DNA from: Bradyrhizobium sp. STM 3843
GTDB taxonomy: Bacteria > Pseudomonadota > Alphaproteobacteria > Rhizobiales > Xanthobacteraceae
NCBI RefSeq assembly: GCF_000239815.1
Contig: NZ_CAFK01000066.1
Span: 1 to 38,856, forward strand
Length of the DNA stretch: 38,856 nt
Direction of reading: 5' to 3'
This document shows, one piece after another, positions 33,594 through 38,856 of the stretch. The stretch's first letter is position 1; the number at the start of each line of letters is the position of its first letter. The position numbers and the translations under genes are program-made. Below the pieces are notes generated by a model. That model saw only the letters and a list, made by a program, of their open reading frames with translations, was not told the DNA's origin and did not search any database.

Positions 33594-34775
33594 TCAGCTT
33601 CCCGCCAAGGCGTCGCGCATGGCGACGCGGCTTCCGTCCGGCTTGCTGAAATAGAGATGGCTCTCAAGCACGGATTGCATGTTTTCAAACATCGAATAGA
33701 GGTCGTCGCAATAGACCGATGGATTGTCGTAACCGTTCTTCTTCGAAAAGCGATGTGGAAGATAGCCGCCGCCACACGCATTCATGAATTTGCATTCGCG
33801 GCACTTCGCGCAAAGCTTAACCGACGCGTCGCGTGCCGCTTTCCAGCGAGGCTCGTTCCTGACCTCGTCGATCTCATGATCGAAGATGTTGAACCTGGTG
33901 CTCGTGAACCCGTCGCCCGCGATACGCAGCACATCGTGAGCCTCCACCGTGCCGTCGGTCATAACGGTGCAGAGCTCGACAGGTTTGTGGCCCACGCCTT
34001 CGGTCGGTGAATTGTTTCCGAGCAGGGCAGTGATCATATCGGAAATGATGCGGATTTTGGCCGTTTGCGTCGTGCGATTGGCCGCAAGCCAGACGTCGAA
34101 CAGGCCCTTATAGAACGCGGCGATGGACGGCGGGTTTTCATCCACCGTCGCATCGGGGATCATGATGTCGTAGTTGACGATTCCGCATGCGGCGAAGAAA
34201 TCGGCATATTGCTGCGGCGGGTAGGCAGGATTGCAGACCGCCAAGGCGATGACGCCGATGTCACGCGATACCAGCATGCGAGCGGCTCGTTCCACCGCAG
34301 CGTGGGTGCCTGTCCCCTGAAAGGTCCTGCGGTTGAGGTCGTGAATATGCGCGGGCCCGTCCAGACTGATCGCAACCGAAATGTTGCCGCGCTCGAAGCA
34401 GTCCAGCCATTGGTCATCGATCAGCACGCCGTTGGTCGTGACCGCAATCGGTATGTCGCAGCCGGTACGTGCTGAAATGCCGTCGCAGGCTTCGGCAAAG
34501 CGGTCAAAATTTTCAACGCCCCAAAGCAGGGGCTCCCCCCCGTGCAGGATAATAGGAAATTCAGCCAGCGAGTATCTCACGACGTGCTGCTCGATGCGCT
34601 GAAGCAATCGATGCAGCACGTCAGCACTCATCAGCTTGGGCTTGCTATAGACGGACGCGTCACGAAACCAGTAGCAATAGGAGCAGTCGATGTTGCATCT
34701 GGTGGCGACCTTGACCAGCAGCTGCGTGATCGGCTGATCCTGAAACGCGGCAAAGTCTGAACGTTCAGCCAGCAT
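33594..34775 (-). CDS. Radical SAM/SPASM peptide maturase of a RiPP locus
   Basis: This 393-residue enzyme carries the radical SAM motif C27-N-I-D-C31-S-Y-C34, followed by LHGGEPLLWG (SAM-binding GGE), and TTNGVLI. The C-terminal SPASM-type region binds auxiliary iron-sulfur clusters: ELCTVMTDGTVEAHD, then LCAKCRECKFMNACGGGY, LPHRF, and NGYDNPSVYCDDL. The CGGGY...HRF...GYDNPSVYC arrangement is that of maturases installing carbon-carbon cross-links (cyclophanes) in ribosomal peptides, such as the XyeB, FxsB and GrrM groups. The gene lies 135 bp downstream of a repeat-containing precursor on the same strand, separated by a 17-bp-stem hairpin. Subfamily cannot be fixed by eye. No protease or exporter is adjacent. 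Confidence 0.87.
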   Translation of the reverse strand: MLAERSDFAAFQDQPITQLLVKVATRCNIDCSYCYWFRDASVYSKPKLMSADVLHRLLQRIEQHVVRYSLAEFPIILHGGEPLLWGVENFDRFAEACDGISARTGCDIPIAVTTNGVLIDDQWLDCFERGNISVAISLDGPAHIHDLNRRTFQGTGTHAAVERAARMLVSRDIGVIALAVCNPAYPPQQYADFFAACGIVNYDIMIPDATVDENPPSIAAFYKGLFDVWLAANRTTQTAKIRIISDMITALLGNNSPTEGVGHKPVELCTVMTDGTVEAHDVLRIAGDGFTSTRFNIFDHEIDEVRNEPRWKAARDASVKLCAKCRECKFMNACGGGYLPHRFSKKNGYDNPSVYCDDLYSMFENMQSVLESHLYFSKPDGSRVAMRDALAGS

Positions 34776-34816
34776 GCCGACACCGAGACAGGCGTGGAGA
34801 AACCATCTGGAGCAGC

Positions 34817-34871
34817 GAATTTGAAATTCCGATCAGTCGGGCGGTGCGTTCTTCATCGGAACTTCAAATTC
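34817..34871 (-). promoter_or_regulatory. Large hairpin between RiPP precursor and maturase genes
   Basis: A 17-base arm at 34817-34833 (GAATTTGAAATTCCGAT) and its complement at 34855-34871 match at 16 of 17 positions. In the minus-strand mRNA the single mismatch becomes a G-U pair, so the stem is continuous. The loop is 21 bases. It begins 39 bases after the precursor stop and ends 41 bases before the maturase start. No U-tract follows, so it looks like an mRNA-stabilising or attenuating structure rather than a full terminator. Confidence 0.75.
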
Positions 34872-34910
34872 AAAGCCGCACCGGCGACGTGATGCGAAGG
34901 TCGCGGAGTG

Positions 34911-35183
34911 CTAGTATCCTCGAACAAAACCCCCGCGGCGGAATGCACCGACGCCCGGAGCGTACCCGCCTCGGCGAAAGGCGCCCGCATGTGGTCCTTT
35001 CGCAAACCCGCCACGTCTGAAATAAACCTGGGTCGTCGTGGCCTCGTCGGCGACTTCCTTCGCATTCTGTCCGCGGAGATCGTTCAGCAATGCCTCGATA
35101 CCCTGATGGTCGCTCTGAATAGTCGCGCCTGGCCCGTGCAGCTGTATGAGGCTCGCCAAAATCTTCAGCGTCGTAATTGGCAT
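34911..35183 (-). CDS. Probable RiPP precursor with three FRRGG(F/Y) repeats
   Basis: From the ATG at 35183 this 90-residue peptide has an N-terminal leader (MPITTLKILASLIQLHGPG, then helical, acidic and polar to about residue 53) and a Gly/Arg/aromatic C-terminal core. The core contains FRRGGFAKGPHAG, AFRRGGYAPGVG and AFRRGGFVRGY, three units of 12-14 residues. Cyclophane-type maturases cross-link an aromatic residue to a residue two positions later, so F-R-R and (F/Y)-x-x in each unit are candidate sites. A very strong site, GAGGAG, lies six bases before the ATG. The leader is not a convincing signal peptide. The adjacent maturase supports the RiPP call; it resembles Gly-rich GrrA-like peptides only loosely. 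Confidence 0.75.
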   Translation of the reverse strand: MPITTLKILASLIQLHGPGATIQSDHQGIEALLNDLRGQNAKEVADEATTTQVYFRRGGFAKGPHAGAFRRGGYAPGVGAFRRGGFVRGY

Positions 35184-35380
35184 GATGTGCTCCTCTTTTC
35201 GCGACGCAGCGTAGGAATCGAACGAAAGGCCGGTCAATCAAACCCGGCAGAGCAGCACCAACGTGTAAACCTTTTCTCGGACGGTGGCAACGCCACGAGA
35301 ATGCACGCGCTCGAAGCGACCTGAGGACCAGCGCCCCCAGGGCTTTTGAGTGCAGAGGCTTTCGAGTTCAGGGGCTCAGG

Positions 35381-36148
35381 TCACTGGAATCGCAGAGGGC
35401 GCGGCAGAGCCGGCCGAGGCGCCGGACGTGGAGCTGCTCCGGCGGGCGCCTCGCTTTTTGCCGTTCGGCAAACACGCGCCAGCTGGTCCTGACTCGCCTG
35501 CAGCTGCTCGGTCGCGCGGCTCGACTGTTCCTGGCGACTCTTCAGCTGCTCGATCCCGGCCCGCAGATCAGCAACGTCCTGCGCAATCTTCTGGATCAAC
35601 GGCGTGAGGTCTCGCTCGGCGGCCGGCGCAGCGGCTGGCGAATTCGAATCGTCCGCCTCGGCTACCGTCTCCGCCGCTCCTGCATTCGCATCCGGCAAGG
35701 GTGAGGCAGGGGCCGCATGCGCCACATTGGCCGAGCTCAGATCGGTCGGGGTCTCGACTTCGCTGCCCAAGACTTTCTGAAGCGAAGGCACCCAGCGGGC
35801 CACCAAGGATGTGGCGGTACCGCCGCGAAACCAGACCACGACGGACCCGACGAGCCATATCGACAAAGCCAGACCAATGACGGCGCGCACCAGGCGCAGC
35901 CCCCGTCGTCCCGAGCGGCGTACCTCCGCTTGCGCGCTGCCATCGACATCGCCGATGAGTTCACCAGCGTCGGACGACTCAGGGACGATGGTCTGAGCTT
36001 CGATCTGCGCGATCCGTTGATCGATACGCGCAAGCACCTCACGTACGACCCGCTTATAGATGTCCTCATAGACATCATTGTTGAGCGACAGAGCAACGTC
36101 ACCCGGATCAACTTCTTTCGCGTCGTTCGCGTCTGACGTCGACTGCAT
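35381..36148 (-). CDS. Hypothetical single-pass membrane/coiled-coil protein, copy 2
   Basis: This 255-residue protein is the paralog of the product of 27053-27874. Shared blocks include EVDPGD near the start, DIYKRVVREVLARIDQRI, TSLVARWVPSLQKV after one membrane helix (about 86-106), DLSSANV, then PLIQKIAQDVADLRAGIEQLK and RATEQLQASQDQLA in the coiled coil, and a Pro/Ala/Arg-rich tail. The Ser-rich linker of copy 1 is replaced by an Ala-rich one. The ATG at 36148 is chosen because GAGGGAA lies seven bases upstream and it aligns with the copy 1 start. It is the gene immediately upstream of the RiPP precursor (197-bp gap), on the same strand. Function unknown. Confidence 0.75.
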   Translation of the reverse strand: MQSTSDANDAKEVDPGDVALSLNNDVYEDIYKRVVREVLARIDQRIAQIEAQTIVPESSDAGELIGDVDGSAQAEVRRSGRRGLRLVRAVIGLALSIWLVGSVVVWFRGGTATSLVARWVPSLQKVLGSEVETPTDLSSANVAHAAPASPLPDANAGAAETVAEADDSNSPAAAPAAERDLTPLIQKIAQDVADLRAGIEQLKSRQEQSSRATEQLQASQDQLARVCRTAKSEAPAGAAPRPAPRPALPRPLRFQ

Positions 36149-36214
36149 TGGCATTTCCCTCAGGTCCAATACCCCCAGGGCAAAGGGTGACATTCCCGTG
36201 CTCCAATCATCCGC

Positions 36215-36232
36215 TGCTTTGACCAAAGCAAG
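36215..36232 (-). promoter_or_regulatory. Dyad upstream of copy 2, shared with copy 1
   Basis: GCTTTG-AC-CAAAGC, a perfect dyad with 6-bp arms on the plus strand, lies about 70 bases upstream of the copy 2 start. The equivalent place before copy 1 has GCTTTGACCAAACAAAGA. A further stretch with GCGGTGAC and GAGGTGATTT-like matches follows in both. It may be an operator or a promoter part recognised by one regulator. Confidence 0.5.
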
Positions 36233-36355
36233 ACAGTGCGGTGACGAGCCCGAGGTGATTTTTAAACGGCGTTGCAACGCATGTCGGTGCAATCGGTACG
36301 CCGAATGAGATCACAGGCGACCGAATTGCCGAATTGAAAGGACATCGCGCAATGC

Positions 36356-37150
36356 TTACGCGAGAAAGTCCTCGACCGCCTTTATGAAGGCGTCAGGTTG
36401 CTCCAGCGGCGGACAGTGTCCGCACCCCGGCAATTCCACGTAGGTCGCGCCCGGAATCTTCTCAGCGAGCAGCCGGCAGAGTGGGGGCGGGGTGGCCGCG
36501 TCGAGCGCACCGCAGACGACGCGCGTGGGCTTGCGGATGGAGCCGAGCTGCGGCGTCAGGTCGGCGGACATCAAGCTGCGGCAGGCGGCGATGAATCCCT
36601 CTGGCGCAATTCCCAGCAGGACGCGCCGCCGCTCCTCGATAGCGCCGGGATGGGCGGCCAGATAGGCGTCGTGGAATACCCGGTTGGCCGAGATGGTCGC
36701 CACCGAGCCGATGCCTTCGCTCTCGACCTTGGCCGCCATCACCTCGAACGCTTTCCGTCCTTCCGGTGGGAAGCCGGCCGCAACGTCTGACAGCACCAGC
36801 TTGCCGAACTTGTCGCCGTGTCGGAGCGCCATCGAGATGGCGGCGGTGCCGCCGAAGCCGTTGCCGATGACGATCGTCTCCTTCGAAAGTCCGCCGGCTA
36901 CGAAGACCGATGCAAGGCGATCGGCATAACCCTCGATTCCCGGCGCGATGCAAGCGGAGCCGTGAAAGCCGGGCAGGTTCACCAGCGTGACCCGGAACCT
37001 GCGCGCCAGCCAAGGCAGCACCGGATCGAACGCGGCGCGATCGGCAAGAAGCGAATGGACGATGAGCAGGTCCGCCCCAGCGCCGGCCTGCACCGCGGTC
37101 AGGCGACCATCCGCAAACGTGACGGAGTTGAGTTCCACCGGTTGCCTCAT
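36356..37150 (-). CDS. Alpha/beta-hydrolase-fold protein lacking the nucleophile serine
   Basis: The 264-residue protein has the alpha/beta-hydrolase fold and resembles esterase or enol-lactonase-type members. Segments are LLIVHSLLADRAAFDPVLP (oxyanion region, HSLLAD), TLVNLPGFHGS, the nucleophile elbow IGNGFGG, VVCGALDAATPP with the acidic residue, and PGCGHCPPLEQP with the His. At the elbow the consensus G-x-S-x-G reads G96-N-G98-F-G100, so the catalytic Ser is Gly, while Asp and His remain. The gene is therefore either non-hydrolytic or uses another chemistry. It is divergent from the GntR gene with possible shared operators. No good ribosome-binding site precedes the ATG at 37150. Confidence 0.82.
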   Translation of the reverse strand: MRQPVELNSVTFADGRLTAVQAGAGADLLIVHSLLADRAAFDPVLPWLARRFRVTLVNLPGFHGSACIAPGIEGYADRLASVFVAGGLSKETIVIGNGFGGTAAISMALRHGDKFGKLVLSDVAAGFPPEGRKAFEVMAAKVESEGIGSVATISANRVFHDAYLAAHPGAIEERRRVLLGIAPEGFIAACRSLMSADLTPQLGSIRKPTRVVCGALDAATPPPLCRLLAEKIPGATYVELPGCGHCPPLEQPDAFIKAVEDFLA

Positions 37151-37197
37151 TCAATATCAGATTGAGAGAAATAAGCAGCATCTGAAATTGGCGTCAA
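37151..37197 (-). promoter_or_regulatory. Promoter and candidate operators of the alpha/beta-hydrolase gene
   Basis: On the minus strand TTGACG (37197-37192) and TTATTT (37174-37169) are 17 bp apart, which would start transcription near 37162, only about 12 bases before the ATG. TCAAT-ATCAG-ATTGA (37151-37165), an imperfect dyad, covers the start region. A related CATCTGAAATTG (37179-37190) lies in the spacer. TCAGAT recurs at the GntR promoter, so the FCD regulator may bind here. Confidence 0.45.
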
Positions 37198-37235
37198 CGA
37201 AACTTGCATATGAAATTACTTGAATATTTGTCCTA

Positions 37236-37272
37236 TTGCGTGTCGATCTGACCGGCCTATAATATATCAGAT
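37236..37272 (+). promoter_or_regulatory. Promoter giving a probably leaderless gntR mRNA
   Basis: A perfect TATAAT at 37258-37263 with TTGCGT at 37236-37241 (16-bp spacer) would start transcription at about 37270, next to the ATG at 37271. No ribosome-binding site precedes that ATG. Together these features suggest a leaderless message. ATATCAGAT overlaps the start point and matches AATATCAGAT on the hydrolase side, a candidate autoregulatory operator. Confidence 0.6.
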
Positions 37273-37948
37273 GAACGAGATTCCTTACCAGTTGATGCGC
37301 TCGGATATCTACGGCGCCCTGCGGCGCGAGATTCTGAGCTGCGCCATTCCGCCTGGGGCGGAAATCCGCGATGCCGACATCGCCGATCGCTTTTCAGTCT
37401 CCCGCTCGCCGGTCCGCGACGCGCTGCTGCGGCTCGAGGCGGAAGGCCTTGTCGTCATCAGCCCGCGCAAGGGCTATCGCGCGTCTCCGATCTCCATCGC
37501 TGATGCGCGCGATCTGTTCGAATTCCGCGCGGTTCTCGAGCCTGCCTGCGCCGCAAGCGTGGCGACCGAAGCCAGCGAGGAATCCTTGCGCGCGCTCGAC
37601 CGCTTCCGTTCGATGAACGGCATTGCTGCGGCCGAGGCGGGGACCGCGCCTTCATTCGTGGACTATAATCGCGAATTCCACCTCGCCATCGCGCGCCTTT
37701 GCACCAATCAGCGTATTCGCGTGGCGACCATCGACCTGATCGAGCAGTTCGATCGGCTCGTCACCGTGAGCATCAGCAGCAACGAGGCCGGTGGACAGCG
37801 CGATGCGCTCATCGCAGAGCATTGCGACATCATCGATGCCCTGCAGGCCCGCGACGGCAAGCGGGCCGGACGGATCTTGGCGCGGCATGCCGGCCGTGCA
37901 CGCAAGCGCGTGCTGTCGGCCCTGTCGCGCTCGCCGATCGTGCCTTAA
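37271..37948 (+). CDS. GntR-family regulator with FCD ligand domain
   Basis: This 225-residue regulator has an N-terminal winged helix (LMRSDIYGALRREILSC, then EIRDADIADRFSVSRSPVRDALLRLEAEGLV, quoted as ADRFSVSRSPVRDAL) and a C-terminal FCD domain. The FCD metal site is suggested by D/H residues in VDYNREFHLAIARLC, AEHCDIIDAL and ARHAGRARKRV. FCD members typically respond to carboxylic acids or sugar acids. The ATG at 37271 is preferred; the in-frame ATG at 37220 lies upstream of the promoter. It is followed after 11 bp by the molybdenum-hydroxylase genes and is divergent from the hydrolase, so it may control both. Confidence 0.9.
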   Translation: MNEIPYQLMRSDIYGALRREILSCAIPPGAEIRDADIADRFSVSRSPVRDALLRLEAEGLVVISPRKGYRASPISIADARDLFEFRAVLEPACAASVATEASEESLRALDRFRSMNGIAAAEAGTAPSFVDYNREFHLAIARLCTNQRIRVATIDLIEQFDRLVTVSISSNEAGGQRDALIAEHCDIIDALQARDGKRAGRILARHAGRARKRVLSALSRSPIVP

Positions 37949-37959
37949 GGAGGCCGACG

Positions 37960-38829
37960 GTGAAAGCCTCCGCCTTCGCCTATCACGATCCGCGCAGCTG
38001 CAGCGACTTGGTTGAGCTGCTGGCGAAGCTCGACAATGCCAAGCTGCTTGCCGGCGGGCAGTCCCTGATGCCGATGCTCAATTTGCGGGTGGTGGCGCCG
38101 GATCATCTCATCGACATCAACCGCATTCCAGAGCTTGCTGGCATCCGCCTTGCCGCGGACGCGGTCGAACTTGGCGCCATGACGCGGCAGTCCGACCTTC
38201 TGGACTCCCCGGATCTGGCCGTGGCGGCGCCGATCTTTCGCGCAGCGCTTGCCCATGTCGGCCATGTCCAGACCCGGTCGCGGGGCACGATCGGCGGCAG
38301 TTGCTGTCATCTCGATCCCGCCGCCGAGCTACCCGCACTCTGTGCGATGCTGGATGCGGAGTTCGATGTCGTCGGCGCGGGCGGTTCGCGCGTTGTCAAA
38401 GCGCGGGACTGGTTCAAAGGCTATCTCGAATCTGCGCTGGACGAGCGGGAACTGCTGCGCTCCATTCGATGGCAGCGATGGTCGGTCGGACACGGTTCTG
38501 GATTCAGCGAATACGCCCGCCGCCGCGGCGATTTCGCGATTGCCGGCGCCGCGGCCCTGCTGGAATTGGACACGGAAGGGGCTGTCCGACGCGCCGCGAT
38601 CGTCGTGTTCGGCGTAGAGCCGTCGCCTGTGCGACTGGCTCAGACCGAGCGGGCGCTGACCGGACGCAGGCTCGATAGCGGGGCCATTGCCGAGGCTGTC
38701 GCGGAAGCCCGCAGGCTGGATCCGGTGTCCGACGTGCATGTATCAGCCGCTTATCGGCGCCATCTCGCCGGGGTCGTCACGATGCGTGCGCTCGCTGATG
38801 CCGCGCGCAATGCGGAGATGCCCACATGA
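37960..38829 (+). CDS. FAD-binding subunit of a xanthine dehydrogenase/CO dehydrogenase-type enzyme
   Basis: This 289-residue protein is the medium, FAD-binding subunit of a molybdenum hydroxylase such as aerobic CO dehydrogenase (CoxM-like) or a related carboxylate or N-heterocycle hydroxylase. The FAD motifs are AGGQSLMPMLNLRV (about residues 30-43) and TIGGSCCHLDPAAELPA (about 109-125), the latter matching T-I-G-G-N/S. The C-terminal domain has FSEYARRRGDFAIAGAAALLEL. AAGGAGG lies six bases before the GTG at 37960, which defines the start; the frame is open further upstream inside gntR but is not used. The stop overlaps the next gene. The 2Fe-2S and large subunits would follow outside the window. 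Substrate unknown. Confidence 0.9.
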   Translation: MKASAFAYHDPRSCSDLVELLAKLDNAKLLAGGQSLMPMLNLRVVAPDHLIDINRIPELAGIRLAADAVELGAMTRQSDLLDSPDLAVAAPIFRAALAHVGHVQTRSRGTIGGSCCHLDPAAELPALCAMLDAEFDVVGAGGSRVVKARDWFKGYLESALDERELLRSIRWQRWSVGHGSGFSEYARRRGDFAIAGAAALLELDTEGAVRRAAIVVFGVEPSPVRLAQTERALTGRRLDSGAIAEAVAEARRLDPVSDVHVSAAYRRHLAGVVTMRALADAARNAEMPT

Positions 38830-38856
38830 GCGCACGCCGGATCAGTCTCCGCATCA
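38826..38856 (+). CDS. Start of the next molybdenum-hydroxylase gene (partial)
   Basis: An ATG at 38826 overlaps the stop of the FAD-subunit gene (ATGA) and opens the frame MSARRISLRI, cut by the window edge. The position and the ISLRI-type opening fit the small 2Fe-2S subunit, which usually starts with a beta strand leading into the ferredoxin motif. Ten residues are too few for proof; a large subunit is the alternative. Confidence 0.55.
   Translation, partial: MSARRISLRI

Noticed and set aside
27053..36148. A composite transposon bracketed by the two paralogous genes
   Set aside because: The copies are in direct orientation but strongly diverged, encode no transposase-like features, and no terminal repeats or target duplications are visible.
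37699..37959. Possible N-terminal extension of the FAD-binding subunit
   Set aside because: It is a shadow frame inside gntR; AAGGAGG six bases before the GTG at 37960 marks the real start.
1..38856. CRISPR array, tRNA, rRNA or prophage genes
   Set aside because: No regular direct repeats with spacers, no cloverleaf-like sequence and no integrase or structural phage gene was seen.

Overview
The window reads as a piece of alphaproteobacterial chromosome, most likely Bradyrhizobium or a close relative. The GC content is high, long open frames occur antisense to real genes, and the gene content fits: a BA14K-type C-terminus, a DUF2182 protein, a cobalt nitrile hydratase, a large liv transporter cluster and several small proteins typical of rhizobia. 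This placement is inference from content; no rRNA or marker gene is present. I saw no tRNA, rRNA, CRISPR array, transposase or integrase.

Layout. (1) 1-5.7 kb: a DUF2182 membrane protein converges on a YeeE/YedE-type sulfur-compound transporter. An ArsR-type repressor and an AHSA1/SRPBCC protein form a two-gene operon behind two tandem palindromes. Two small overlapping hypothetical genes, mazG and queC follow. (2) 5.7-11.3 kb: a conserved hypothetical protein with an acidic tail; a cobalt nitrile hydratase operon (alpha, beta, accessory protein) on the minus strand; a Tat-exported GH1 glycosidase; and an S1/P1-type nuclease with its full zinc-ligand set. (3) 11.5-18.2 kb: a complete four-gene Wadjet (JetABCD) anti-plasmid system, tightly overlapped, with intact SMC ATPase and Toprim motifs. 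(4) 18.4-25.3 kb: a secreted Ala/Pro/Lys/Glu-rich protein ending in a BA14K-like motif, a DUF2167 protein, and an export operon of two HlyD-type adaptors around one double-length ABC-2 permease, with no ATPase gene. (5) 25.4-36.2 kb: an FAD/NAD(P)-binding protein; two paralogous membrane/coiled-coil proteins of unknown function that bracket a livKHMGF operon; and a small RiPP locus made of a radical SAM/SPASM maturase and a precursor with three FRRGG(F/Y) repeats. (6) 36.4-38.9 kb: a divergent unit with an alpha/beta-hydrolase-fold protein whose nucleophile serine is glycine, a GntR/FCD regulator with a promoter suggesting a leaderless mRNA, and the first genes of a xanthine-dehydrogenase/CO-dehydrogenase-type molybdenum hydroxylase.

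The best candidates for something under-described are the FRRGG-repeat RiPP locus with a strong hairpin between precursor and maturase, the adaptor-permease-adaptor exporter without ATPase, and the duplicated membrane/coiled-coil proteins that share an upstream dyad. Wadjet is a known defence family; the copy here looks complete and functional.
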